Source: Muribaculaceae bacterium
GTDB taxonomy: Bacteria > Bacteroidota > Bacteroidia > Bacteroidales > Muribaculaceae
Length of the DNA stretch: 34,275 bases
Assembly: GCA_022509205.1 (NCBI GenBank)
Contig: JAFLTR010000025.1
Location: 1 to 34,275 of the forward strand
Direction of reading: 5' to 3'
Made by a program: the position numbers and the translations under genes. Position 1 is the stretch's first letter. Each line of letters starts with the position of its first letter. A model generated the notes under the pieces. It was given only the letters and a program-made list of their open reading frames with translations. It did not search any database and had not been told where the DNA came from. Below are positions 17,147 to 25,068 of this stretch, piece by piece.

Positions 17147-17168
17147 GAGTTTCAGTGGTATCTACTTG
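17147..17168 (-). other. Short 5' untranslated stretch of the efflux operon
   Basis: These bases separate the -7 box from the ATG of the outer-membrane channel gene. No purine-rich ribosome-binding site is evident, as is common in Bacteroidota where A-rich upstream sequence often serves instead. Confidence 0.4.
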
Positions 17169-17199
17169 CAAATATAAATAAAAAAGCGGGTGGGCCAAA
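17169..17199 (-). promoter_or_regulatory. Bacteroides-type promoter of the efflux operon
   Basis: On the minus strand TTTG (17199-17196) is followed after exactly 19 bases by TATATTTG (17176-17169). This matches the -33 TTTG and -7 TAnnTTTG consensus of the primary sigma factor in Bacteroides with consensus spacing. Transcription would start near 17162, giving a short 5' untranslated region of about 15 bases before the ATG at 17146. Confidence 0.75.
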
Positions 17200-17205
17200 A
17201 ATTAA

Positions 17206-17244
17206 AATCCAACTCTTTGTTTATTTTATAAGGCTTGTTGGATT
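17206..17244. promoter_or_regulatory. 8-bp inverted repeat just upstream of the efflux promoter
   Basis: AATCCAAC (17206-17213) and GTTGGATT (17237-17244) are perfect complements separated by 23 bases. The repeat ends seven bases upstream of the -33 box, where a regulator could bind. On the minus strand the second arm is followed by TTAATTTTTGG, so a terminator is a second possibility. No regulator gene is adjacent. Confidence 0.4.
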
Positions 17245-17313
17245 CCCTTAGAAAAAGCTATAGAAGTCTAATCGCCAGAAACTTAAAAAGAATAACTAAT
17301 ACATAAAAATAGA

Positions 17314-17341
17314 GGGTGTCTCAAATATTTTTGAAACACCC
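17314..17341 (-). terminator. Terminator hairpin after the 87-residue protein gene
   Basis: On the minus strand GGGTGTTTCAAA pairs with TTTGAGACACCC over 12 positions with a 4-base loop, followed by TCTATTTTTATG. One position is G-U in the minus RNA but C-A in the plus RNA, which assigns it to minus-strand transcription. It lies about 90 bases after the stop of the upstream gene and resembles the hairpin between ahpC and ahpF. Confidence 0.75.
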
Positions 17342-17430
17342 CCGATAAATAAGTTTTTATAAAATTAAATTATGATTGACTTAAGACTGCATATTTTATA
17401 TCGCAGTTTTTGTCGGGCAATTTATTTATA

Positions 17431-17694
17431 TCAGTTTGGCCCGTAGAAGAAGCAAACCCAGATCACGAGGAAAATGATCAGAATACCGGCAATGCCGAGC
17501 ACCCACCAACTACCTGCGGATCCCCACCATGAATTCGGACCCATTTCCGGACTTGTTTCAGCAAAATTGCGAATCTCTTCCTGCATCTCTTCCTGGATAG
17601 CTTCCTTAGATTCCAATTCCTGCTTCTCACGATTTAATTCTTTCTTCTCTTCAGCTACTTCAGCCTTGAGTTCTTTGTTATCTTTATCTGCCAT
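17431..17694 (-). CDS. Small single-pass membrane protein with charged coiled coil
   Basis: The 87-residue product is not one I recognise. Residues 5-43 are almost entirely Lys/Glu with spaced Leu/Ile, a strong coiled-coil pattern. Residues 54-64 contain four tryptophans in two pairs (Trp56-57 and Trp63-64) that would sit at the membrane interface. Residues about 63-83 form one hydrophobic helix, and the tail is four or five residues. With the charged part facing the cytoplasm, it would be a tail-anchored protein. It stands alone: 149 bases after a lipoprotein gene, followed by a terminator. Codon use and the clean ATG (17694) support a real gene. Confidence 0.7.
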   Translation of the reverse strand: MADKDNKELKAEVAEEKKELNREKQELESKEAIQEEMQEEIRNFAETSPEMGPNSWWGSAGSWWVLGIAGILIIFLVIWVCFFYGPN

Positions 17695-17843
17695 AGTTCT
17701 ATAAATTTAAGGATGTGATATTGTTTTGTTGTCTTATAATCTTTTAACAATAAATCCGCTCTTTTTGTTTAAACAGGCTTCACATTACTTTTAACGTGCT
17801 TATTATCCATAAGGAACGGCCCTTTCCAACGATTTTCGCTATG

Positions 17844-18491
17844 CTACATCGCCCTGGCTTCGAGTACAAACTTCAGCACAGGATTATTAGTCTTGGAGAG
17901 AAGACTTGTAGTCTCCTGCATCTGCGATTTGGCATATTCAGGTAAAGTGTTGTCTTGGGCACATATCACCATAGCAACTGTTTTTTGTACGGGAGCGGTC
18001 ACAGGAATCCATTCCTTAGGCTCCAGGGTGGAGGGGTCGAACACCACAATCAGAGAATTGGCCTGCCCGTCGATACTTCTACGGGATTTTACTTTAGCCA
18101 GAACAATCAGATATTTACCGGTTCCAATAATTTCCTGAACCTGTTTCTCGGTCTCGAGTGTTGCCACACATGCGTTTTCCAGTTTCTCTTCGGCCATTTT
18201 CATTCCGGCCTCCAGATTGCGGGTCTTACATGACTTATAATCGAGACCGGCCTTGAATACATCGTTGCGAATATTCAGGAAAGGTTGCTCTATGAGAGAT
18301 GCGGGCAGGGATTCTTCAACTACTGCAGATTCCATAAGTTTGTCGCCTCTCTCAAGGTGGGATTTTACATAAGCCACGGCCTTACGTTCTGAGGGAGAAA
18401 GGTTTTCATCCTCTGTGGAATTCCCGCCACTACATGCAGAGATTATCAGAGATAAGCTTAAAAAGGCCAGATATTTAAGATATTTTTTCAT
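17844..18491 (-). CDS. Lipoprotein of unknown function
   Basis: This 215-residue protein begins with a lipoprotein signal peptide (MKKYLKYLAFLSLSLIISAC), with the lipidated cysteine at residue 20. An acidic/Ser-rich stretch follows (SGGNSTEDENLSPSE). The body has a helix-rich region (about 33-125) and a beta-rich region (GTGKYLIVLAKVKSRR, NSLIVVFDPSTLEPKEWIPV; about 125-165). I recognise no catalytic motif; the pattern of a helical part plus strands could fit a binding or inhibitor-like domain. It follows the GH16 gene by 65 bases, so it may be co-transcribed, but nothing shows a shared role. Confidence 0.8.
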   Translation of the reverse strand: MKKYLKYLAFLSLSLIISACSGGNSTEDENLSPSERKAVAYVKSHLERGDKLMESAVVEESLPASLIEQPFLNIRNDVFKAGLDYKSCKTRNLEAGMKMAEEKLENACVATLETEKQVQEIIGTGKYLIVLAKVKSRRSIDGQANSLIVVFDPSTLEPKEWIPVTAPVQKTVAMVICAQDNTLPEYAKSQMQETTSLLSKTNNPVLKFVLEARAM

Positions 18492-18556
18492 TTAGCTATC
18501 GGATTTATTGGCTGAGTTTCCTTCCCGGATTAATCTGCGAAAGGAGAAAAAGCGGA

Positions 18557-19579
18557 TTAATTTTTTTGCCACACCTTAATCCAGTCGATCTGGAAGATTG
18601 CAGGGAGTTGGCTGTTATTGATTGGACCTTCCCATGTCCCCTCTCCACCTAACGACTGGCTAAGGATGATATAGAATGGTTCGGTAAAGGGATACTGATA
18701 AGAGAAGTTCTCGTTTCCGGGATTCTCATTCTTATAAGTGAATTTCACATCCCCATTTACAGTGAAAGATACGGATTCTTCATCCCAGATTACACCGTAT
18801 GTGTTGAATTCCTCTATATCTATAGAAGCTGTCTTGTCCTGTTTGTCGTCACTATTTTCGGTTTCATTCCAGAAATGTACGGTTTCATATACTATATCAT
18901 CACTGTTGAGATGTTCCATAATGTCTATTTCACCCGATTTAGGCCATTTCTGTGTAGGCACGGAGAGACCCGGCTGAGGCATCATCCATATTCCTGTGTG
19001 GTTTCCTTGCGGATGACGTAGGAATCTGGCCCGACATTTAAGTTGGCCATATTTGAAATAATATTTTTCCACGGTTTCTATTCCTCCGCAATAATATTTA
19101 CCGTCTGATTCCATACCGAAAAGATAGAGATAACCATCTTTCTGATAGGCTTGATTGTAGGATTCAGACATATAGCGGTTCCATGTGTCATCTCCTTTTT
19201 TAGCAAGCGACCAGTATTTAGGGTCAGGTGTTGAGGAGTCGCCTTCAAAATCATCTTCGAAGACAAGTTGCCAAGTAGGTATGGATGAAGAACCGGAATC
19301 CGATCCGTTGTTGTCTCCGCTCCCGGAATTGTCGCCTGAGCCGTTGTCACCGCCTGAACCGGTGTTCCCTCCGTTTCCGGATCCCCCTCCAGGATTTGTA
19401 GTTCCTCCACCGGTTACATTATCAGGATTCTTATCGTTGTTTTTGCCTGAGTCGTTATTTTGAGGCACAGTGCCCATTGGCACATTGTTTTCGTCATCAT
19501 CTCCGGTATCCGAAGAACAGAATGTGAAACTTGAGAAAGTCAGCGCAATTGCTGCGATTAAAAGGGATCTCTTTTTCAT
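18557..19579 (-). CDS. GH16 family beta-glucanase-like lipoprotein
   Basis: This 340-residue protein is a retaining beta-glycanase of family GH16 (laminarinase/licheninase type). It has a signal peptide ending in SSFTFC, with Cys21 as a likely lipidation site. A Gly/Asp/Asn/Ser-rich linker (about 22-100) follows, then the catalytic domain (about 103-340). The active-site block GEIDIMEH gives Glu217 as nucleophile and Glu222 as acid/base, with Asp219 between them; the extra Met is typical of the beta-bulge subgroup that includes laminarinases. The C-terminus FQIDWIKVWQK is also typical. I start at ATG 19579, where the signal peptide begins. No SusC/SusD genes are nearby, so it is not part of a visible polysaccharide-utilisation locus. 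The exact glucan target is not decided by the sequence. Confidence 0.92.
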   Translation of the reverse strand: MKKRSLLIAAIALTFSSFTFCSSDTGDDDENNVPMGTVPQNNDSGKNNDKNPDNVTGGGTTNPGGGSGNGGNTGSGGDNGSGDNSGSGDNNGSDSGSSSIPTWQLVFEDDFEGDSSTPDPKYWSLAKKGDDTWNRYMSESYNQAYQKDGYLYLFGMESDGKYYCGGIETVEKYYFKYGQLKCRARFLRHPQGNHTGIWMMPQPGLSVPTQKWPKSGEIDIMEHLNSDDIVYETVHFWNETENSDDKQDKTASIDIEEFNTYGVIWDEESVSFTVNGDVKFTYKNENPGNENFSYQYPFTEPFYIILSQSLGGEGTWEGPINNSQLPAIFQIDWIKVWQKN

Positions 19580-19644
19580 AGTGATTATTTTTTTAATATA
19601 AAACAGACGATATTTTACAAATTCGATAATTGTTGGTATCCGGA

Positions 19645-20889
19645 TTATTGTCGGGTTGAGACCCATAGATAAAGCCGGTCGGAAGGTCTGACTTTTTCAG
19701 GCACCGGCATTGAGAAAATATCTCCTTTATAAACTTTTTCTACAGGCTCAAGATCCAGACGCAATTCCTCTGCCTTGAAGATGAGGGCTCCGGTGGTCGG
19801 ACCTGTGATTATCACTTCATCGCCGGGATGCAGTTCGCCGCTTTCCATACGGAATTCACCTACTCCCAATTTAGAAAAATATCTTTGTACCTTGGCCACG
19901 TATTGTTTCACTCTGGTGGCAGAGCTTCCATATTTTTTGCTCCATTCTCCGAGTCTCTGTCCGAGATAATATCCGTCCCAGAAACCGCGGTTGAATACTT
20001 TTTTGAGCCTTTCTTCCCATTCTGCGAGTCTTTCTTCTGTGAAATCTCCGTTGCAGATGGCTTCCAAAGCTTCAGAGTAACATCTGACAGTTTCGTAGAC
20101 ATATTCAGGGCCTCGGGCTCTACCTTCAATCTTAAACACAGAGACACCGGCCTCCACCATTTTATCAAGGAAGTGGATTGTCTTGAGATCTTTCGGCGAC
20201 ATTATGTATTTGTTGTCAACAACAAGTTCATCGTCAGTCTCCATATCCGTGACGCGATATGCCCTGCGGCAAATCTGATTACATGCCCCGCGGTTTGCAC
20301 TTGAATTCATCTCATGCAGGCTCATGTAGCATTTACCGCTCACAGCCATGCACAGCGCCCCATGGCAAAACATCTCAAGTCTTATCCTGTCGCCTTTCGG
20401 ACCTCGAAGATCGTTTGCCACAATATTGTCATGTATTTCTTTCACCTGATCCAGGTTCAGTTCCCTGGCCAGAACCATCACATCAGCAAATTGTGAATAA
20501 TACACCACGGCCTGATAGTTTGAGATATTGCATTGAGTCGAGATATGAACTTCCAAACCTATTGATGTGGCATAAAGAATTGTGGAGATGTCCGTGGCGA
20601 TAACAGCTGTAATACCTGCTTCTTTGGCTACCTCCAGAATTGAATGCATATATTCAATATCTGCGTCATATATTATAGTGTTGACTGTCAGATAGGTTTT
20701 TACATTTTTTTCCGAACAGAGCCTTACAATGTTACGCAGATCATTGAGTGTGAAATTGGAGCTGGAACGACTCCGCATATTCAGGCCCTCGATGCCGAAA
20801 TAGACGGCATCTGTGCCGGCATTAAGTGCAGCTGCAAGCGATTCAAAACTCCCAACCGGAGCCATTATTTCAAAATCCGACCTTTTCAT
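19645..20889 (-). CDS. U32 peptidase-family protein (TrhP/YegQ-like, tRNA U34 hydroxylation)
   Basis: This 414-residue cytoplasmic protein has the U32 signature in EMFCHGALCMAVSGKCYMS (about 185-205), followed by more conserved cysteines in GACNQICRRAYR. An N-terminal TIM-barrel-like part has the pattern APVGSFESLAAALNAGTDAVYFG. A C-terminal beta-barrel part follows from about 320. The family is named for collagenase activity, but the E. coli relatives TrhP and RlhA act in prephenate-dependent hydroxylation of uridine/cytidine in RNA. The length is between the E. coli paralogues (TrhP 453), so I favour the tRNA role without certainty. Start is ATG 20889, 8 bases after menG. Confidence 0.88.
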   Translation of the reverse strand: MKRSDFEIMAPVGSFESLAAALNAGTDAVYFGIEGLNMRSRSSSNFTLNDLRNIVRLCSEKNVKTYLTVNTIIYDADIEYMHSILEVAKEAGITAVIATDISTILYATSIGLEVHISTQCNISNYQAVVYYSQFADVMVLARELNLDQVKEIHDNIVANDLRGPKGDRIRLEMFCHGALCMAVSGKCYMSLHEMNSSANRGACNQICRRAYRVTDMETDDELVVDNKYIMSPKDLKTIHFLDKMVEAGVSVFKIEGRARGPEYVYETVRCYSEALEAICNGDFTEERLAEWEERLKKVFNRGFWDGYYLGQRLGEWSKKYGSSATRVKQYVAKVQRYFSKLGVGEFRMESGELHPGDEVIITGPTTGALIFKAEELRLDLEPVEKVYKGDIFSMPVPEKVRPSDRLYLWVSTRQ

Positions 20890-20897
20890 CTGAATAA

Positions 20898-21644
20898 CTA
20901 TTTTGCAATATAATAGATCAGGGCTCCCAATGAAAGACTGTGCCACTCAACATGCGTGAAATTTTCTGCATAGAGCAAAGCTGCCATATTTTCCCTTTGA
21001 GGACAAGCTGCTATGCTTTCAGGAAGATAGGAATAGGCTCTGGTGTCGCCAGAAACTCTTTTCCCTATCCATGGAATGATCTTACCCGTGTAGAATTTAT
21101 ACAATGGTTTGCTTAACAGCCCACGGGGAGTGGATAGCTCGATAATGCACAAAACCCCACCGGGTTTTAAGACACGTCTCATTTCATGGATCCCTTTTCG
21201 GAGATCGCTGAAGTTCCTGATACCGTATGCCACCGTGATCATATCGAATTCGCCGTTGTGGAAAGGCATTGCTAAGGAGTCTCCTTTCCCGAAAGCAATC
21301 TTTTCTCGGGAGGGGAGGGGAAGGGAGTCAAGTTTTTCCCTTGCGATGCGTAACATTCCGTCAGAGAGGTCTAATCCTGTCACTCGGGCAAGAGGAAGAA
21401 GTTCATTGAGTCGGAAAGCAACATCTCCTGTGCCGGTGGCCACATCCAGGATTTTGAGGTTATCCTTTAGAGGAAGTTGCGATATGGCTTTTTTTAGGGC
21501 TTTGTTTCTCCATAGTTTATGTTGCCCTAATGACATTGCTCTATTCATCAAGTCATATCGATGGGCGATGGAATCAAACATCTGTTCCACCTGGCGTCCT
21601 TTTTCTATATCTTCCGAATATGGATTGATCTCTTCAACTTTCAT
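20898..21644 (-). CDS. menG: Demethylmenaquinone methyltransferase
   Basis: This 248-residue SAM-dependent enzyme (UbiE/MenG family) makes the last methylation step to menaquinone. Signatures are YDLMNRAMSLGQHKLWR (about 29-45), the SAM-binding motif ILDVATGTGDVAF (65-77), the acidic end of the second strand in GLDLSDGML, and the second family signature in RVLKPGGVLCIIELSTP. In Bacteroidales, which lack ubiquinone, the product is menaquinone, the partner of the complex I encoded in the same window. It is followed after 8 bases by the U32 gene. Confidence 0.95.
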   Translation of the reverse strand: MKVEEINPYSEDIEKGRQVEQMFDSIAHRYDLMNRAMSLGQHKLWRNKALKKAISQLPLKDNLKILDVATGTGDVAFRLNELLPLARVTGLDLSDGMLRIAREKLDSLPLPSREKIAFGKGDSLAMPFHNGEFDMITVAYGIRNFSDLRKGIHEMRRVLKPGGVLCIIELSTPRGLLSKPLYKFYTGKIIPWIGKRVSGDTRAYSYLPESIAACPQRENMAALLYAENFTHVEWHSLSLGALIYYIAK

Positions 21645-21718
21645 TAAAACTTCTATATCTCCTCCCTATAGTGTAACTTGGAATTTCTTTAAAATAATTA
21701 GAAATCAGACCAAAGGAA

Positions 21719-22846
21719 TTATAGAAGCTTATAGAATGCGCGCCGACGGCGGTGCTGACGATTGGTGAAATAATCCCATTGGCCCTGCACCTTGTTGTTG
21801 GTTTCAAGTTCCAGATTAGATTCAGCATACTTGAATCCATATTTGATATAATATGGAATCAGATCCTGGAAAAGAAGCGCATTCACACCCTTATTCTGGT
21901 ATTCAGGTTTCACAGCCACAAGGAGGAGGTCAACTCTGTCGGTCTTGCATTTGAGAGCCCTCAGCAGATGATACCAACCGAATGGGAACAGTTTGCCTCC
22001 ACTTTTCTGAAGAGCACGGCTCAACGACGGCATCGAAATCCCGATCCCCACAAGCTTGTCATCTTTGTCGACTATGGCTGTAAGCAAATCGAAATTAATC
22101 AGGCTGAGATAGATATTGATATAATAATCTATCTGTTTCTCAGTTAATTTGGAATACTCATACAAGCCATCGTAAGCTTCGTTGATAAGATGGAAAAGCG
22201 GGCGACCTATCTCCTCCTTTGCCTTTTTGGGGCTCTTGTATTTTTTTACTTTAAGCCCATATTTTCTCTTTACAATGTCGGCAATCCTGTCATATTTTTC
22301 CGGTATCCCTTTGGGCACTTCCATAAGGAATTCCACCCAATCGGCCTCTTTTTCATATCCTAATTTCTCGATATGTTTCTGATAATAGGGATAATTGTAG
22401 ATAGTGGCCATTGTGCCTAATTCCTCAAAACCGCCAATCAACATTCCTTCATGGTCCATATCTGTGAAACCCATAGGACCGATAATCTTGTTCATTCCCT
22501 TCTCGCGAGCCCAGTCTTCCACAGCTTTTATAAGGGATGAAGAAACTTCTTCATCGTCTATAAAATCAATGTATCCGAATCGTGCTGTGGCTCTTCCGAA
22601 TTGTTCATTCACCTGACGGTTGATGATTCCTACAATGCGACCCACAGGCTTACCATCTTTATAGGCCATGAAATAGACGGCCTCACAGAAATCAAAGGCC
22701 GGATTCACCCCCGGTGAGAATGTGCCGAGGTCATCTGAAATCAATGGCGGTACGAAATAAGGGTTTCCCTTATACAGATCTATCTGAAATTTTATGAATT
22801 TCTTAAGATTAGCCTTAGTGGGCTCAATTTTTTTTATTTCAACCAT
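21719..22846 (-). CDS. GNAT-like protein, conserved in Bacteroidota, function unknown
   Basis: This 375-residue soluble protein has a GNAT-like N-terminal part (PVGRIVGIINRQVNEQFG, then FGYIDFIDDEEVSSSLIKAV, about 65-120). A C-terminal part carries a motif A-like acetyl-CoA loop (LLVAVKPEYQNKGVNALLF, about 300-320). So it may hold two GNAT folds or one circularly arranged pair. Conserved blocks such as YFVPPLISDD, MGFTDMDHEGMLI and MATIYNYPYY mark a family I believe is common in Bacteroidota, often annotated only as N-acetyltransferase. The start is ATG 22846 (MVEIKKIEP). The gene lies 38 bases after the pseudokinase gene, so they may share a transcript. The substrate is unknown. Confidence 0.8.
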   Translation of the reverse strand: MVEIKKIEPTKANLKKFIKFQIDLYKGNPYFVPPLISDDLGTFSPGVNPAFDFCEAVYFMAYKDGKPVGRIVGIINRQVNEQFGRATARFGYIDFIDDEEVSSSLIKAVEDWAREKGMNKIIGPMGFTDMDHEGMLIGGFEELGTMATIYNYPYYQKHIEKLGYEKEADWVEFLMEVPKGIPEKYDRIADIVKRKYGLKVKKYKSPKKAKEEIGRPLFHLINEAYDGLYEYSKLTEKQIDYYINIYLSLINFDLLTAIVDKDDKLVGIGISMPSLSRALQKSGGKLFPFGWYHLLRALKCKTDRVDLLLVAVKPEYQNKGVNALLFQDLIPYYIKYGFKYAESNLELETNNKVQGQWDYFTNRQHRRRRAFYKLL

Positions 22847-22884
22847 ACCGGAGGGGAGATTAAAGTAGAATAATGAGTAAGGAA

Positions 22885-23667
22885 TCAGAGTGTCAGCCAA
22901 ATAAGAATAAAGGCCATCACTATGATAAAGAAACAAAGGAAGATATAGAGTTGGCTCGATGACCGGCGCTCCATATCGAGTTGGAGGTCTGCCACTGTAC
23001 GGTAGCCATGTTCAGTGTTTTCACACTTCTTGGCAATTCGTCTTAGTTTGGGAAGATTGGTGGGCAGATTGTCAAGCACTTCGTTAACTATCTTGCCATA
23101 CGAAGCGATATCTTTTCGGGTGTCTTGTTCGGAAAGAAATGATTTCTGGTCGAATCCGACATTGGTAAGTTTCAGATTCTCATTATATTCAGTGAAAATA
23201 ATTGTTTCCGGTGTAATCGGAACATGGCTCACATGGTTTTCCTGAATATACTGCATTGCATCGAGAAGCTGAGTCTCGAGCCTGTGCACAATTTTGGGAG
23301 TCAAACGTTTTTCATCGATAAGTCGACGAAGTGAATAGCCGTAGACATCGTCCGTGATGATAGATAGACCAACCCCCGGGACTTCTTCCAGGTCATTGAC
23401 CATTACGATATTGGGATGACAGAGGTTATACCGGATATCAAATTCCTTTTCAAGAATAGCTTTGTATTTGGGATCATCGGCATATTCAGGCTTCAAAGCC
23501 TTCAGCATCACCCATTTCCCATGTTTCTTGACTGTATAGACGTTATAAAAGTCCTCTTCCCATTCCGGCAAGAGATAAAGATCGCTCCATTTTCCTGTGG
23601 GATCGTTTAAAGGGATCTTTTTCTCTTCTTTACTTACGTAGGGATATGGGGAGGAGGTTTCTTTCAT
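22885..23667 (-). CDS. Membrane-anchored protein kinase-fold protein, likely pseudokinase
   Basis: The 260-residue protein reads as a small Ser/Thr-kinase fold with a C-terminal membrane helix (about 240-259, after MERRSSS). Kinase features kept are the ATP-site lysine Lys56 in WVMLKAL, a helix-C glutamate (Glu73 or Glu75), the HPNIV turn after it (84-88), and the subdomain IX aspartate in DIASYGKIVNEVL (Asp186). The catalytic parts are changed: HRD reads HVP (148-150), the catalytic-loop Lys and Asn are Thr152 and Thr155, and DFG reads NVG (169-171). No glycine-rich loop is seen. It therefore should not phosphorylate; a scaffold or sensor role is more likely. Start ATG 23667 is preferred over GTG 23673. 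The gene lies 93 bases after serS and just before the GNAT-like gene. Confidence 0.8.
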   Translation of the reverse strand: MKETSSPYPYVSKEEKKIPLNDPTGKWSDLYLLPEWEEDFYNVYTVKKHGKWVMLKALKPEYADDPKYKAILEKEFDIRYNLCHPNIVMVNDLEEVPGVGLSIITDDVYGYSLRRLIDEKRLTPKIVHRLETQLLDAMQYIQENHVSHVPITPETIIFTEYNENLKLTNVGFDQKSFLSEQDTRKDIASYGKIVNEVLDNLPTNLPKLRRIAKKCENTEHGYRTVADLQLDMERRSSSQLYIFLCFFIIVMAFILIWLTL

Positions 23668-23760
23668 CAGCACATAATGTCAATACGAGTAATAAAAATC
23701 TTTTAAGTGTCAGATAATGTAAGGAAAAATAATCAAGTAACAATACAGATATTTATTAAC

Positions 23761-25032
23761 TTAATCGATAATGTCAAACCCTGTGTATTTTCTCAGACAT
23801 TCCGGTATGATAATTCCCCTATCAGTCTGGTTGTCTTCCAGAAGGGCAGCTACGATTCGGGGTAGTGCGAGAGCGCTGCCGTTTAGTGTGTGGCAGAGTT
23901 TGATTTTTTTGTCTTCGTCACGATAGCGGCATTTCAGACGGTTGGCCTGATAAGTTTCAAAGTTAGACACTGAAGAGACCTCGAGCCAACGTTGCTGAGC
24001 AGCACTCCACACTTCGAAATCGTATGTGATGGCAGAGGTAAACGACATATCTCCTCCGCAAAGCTTAAGTATTCTCCAAGGGAGCCCAAGATTATTGAGA
24101 AGATTTTCTACATGGCTTTTCATCTCCTCGAGAGCAGAATAAGAATCTTCAGGTTTTTCGATTCTTACAATCTCTACTTTGTCGAATTGATGCAGACGGT
24201 TCAATCCTCTGACATCCTTACCATAACTACCTGCCTCGCGACGCCAGCATGGGGAATATGCGCAATTTTTTTTCGGCAATTCGGTGCCGGGTATAATCAC
24301 ATCGCGATAGATATTTGTGACGGGCACTTCTGCCGTTGGAATCAGATATAGGTCATCGAGGGTGACATGATACATCTGTCCCTCCTTGTCCGGAAGCTGT
24401 CCCGTACCGTAACCTGATGCTTCATTCACCACGAAAGGGGGTTCCACTTCTGTGTATCCGGCTTCTGAGGCGCTGTCGAGGAAAAATTGTATCAGGGCTC
24501 TTTGAAGCCGGGCTCCTTTCCCCAAATAGAATGGGAAGCCTGCTCCGGTTACTTTGACACCTAATTCAAAATCAATCAGATTATATTTTTTTGCAAGGTC
24601 CCAGTGGGGGAGAGCCTCACTACCGAGCTCCGGAATTTTCCCGCCGGTTTTCACCACCACATTATCTACAGCACATTTACCTTCGGGAACATCTGCATTG
24701 GGAAGATTGGGGACAGTCAGCAAAAGGTCGCGCATCTCATTCTCGCTCTCTTCGAGCTCCTGCTGCATCTTCTTGGTCTCCTCCTTAAGTTCCGCCACTT
24801 TCCCTTTTGCAACCTCAGCTTCCTCTTTCCGGCCCTCTTTCATAAGGGCACCTATTGAGGCTGCAAGTTTCTTCAATTCCGATGCATCGGAATCGCATTG
24901 CTGTTGAAGGCGACGACGTCTTGCATCGATATCAAGGATATCATTGATGATTTTCTTACCGTCGAAACCTTTCACGGCTAAGCGGTTGATGACGAATTCG
25001 GGATCGGCTTTTATTGTCTGAAGAGTCAGCAT
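23761..25032 (-). CDS. serS: Seryl-tRNA synthetase
   Basis: This 423-residue class II synthetase charges tRNA-Ser with serine. The N-terminal ~110 residues form the long antiparallel coiled coil that holds the tRNA variable arm. The catalytic domain has motif 2 in SPCWRREAGSYGKDVRGLNR, the adjacent HQFDKVEIV strand and motif 3 in LNGSALALPRIVAALLE near the C-terminus. Length matches E. coli SerRS (430). Start ATG 25032 fits the family N-terminus (MLTLQTIKADPE). The gene follows nuoN by only 36 bases without a visible terminator, so read-through from the nuo genes is possible. Confidence 0.98.
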   Translation of the reverse strand: MLTLQTIKADPEFVINRLAVKGFDGKKIINDILDIDARRRRLQQQCDSDASELKKLAASIGALMKEGRKEEAEVAKGKVAELKEETKKMQQELEESENEMRDLLLTVPNLPNADVPEGKCAVDNVVVKTGGKIPELGSEALPHWDLAKKYNLIDFELGVKVTGAGFPFYLGKGARLQRALIQFFLDSASEAGYTEVEPPFVVNEASGYGTGQLPDKEGQMYHVTLDDLYLIPTAEVPVTNIYRDVIIPGTELPKKNCAYSPCWRREAGSYGKDVRGLNRLHQFDKVEIVRIEKPEDSYSALEEMKSHVENLLNNLGLPWRILKLCGGDMSFTSAITYDFEVWSAAQQRWLEVSSVSNFETYQANRLKCRYRDEDKKIKLCHTLNGSALALPRIVAALLEDNQTDRGIIIPECLRKYTGFDIID

Positions 25033-25068
25033 CTTTCTGAGTTTACTTTATAGCGTATAATTTATTCT

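Noticed and set aside
18526..18561. Direct repeat CGGATTAAT at 18526-18534 and 18553-18561
   Set aside because: Only nine bases long, and the second copy includes the GH16 stop codon; chance is enough to explain it.
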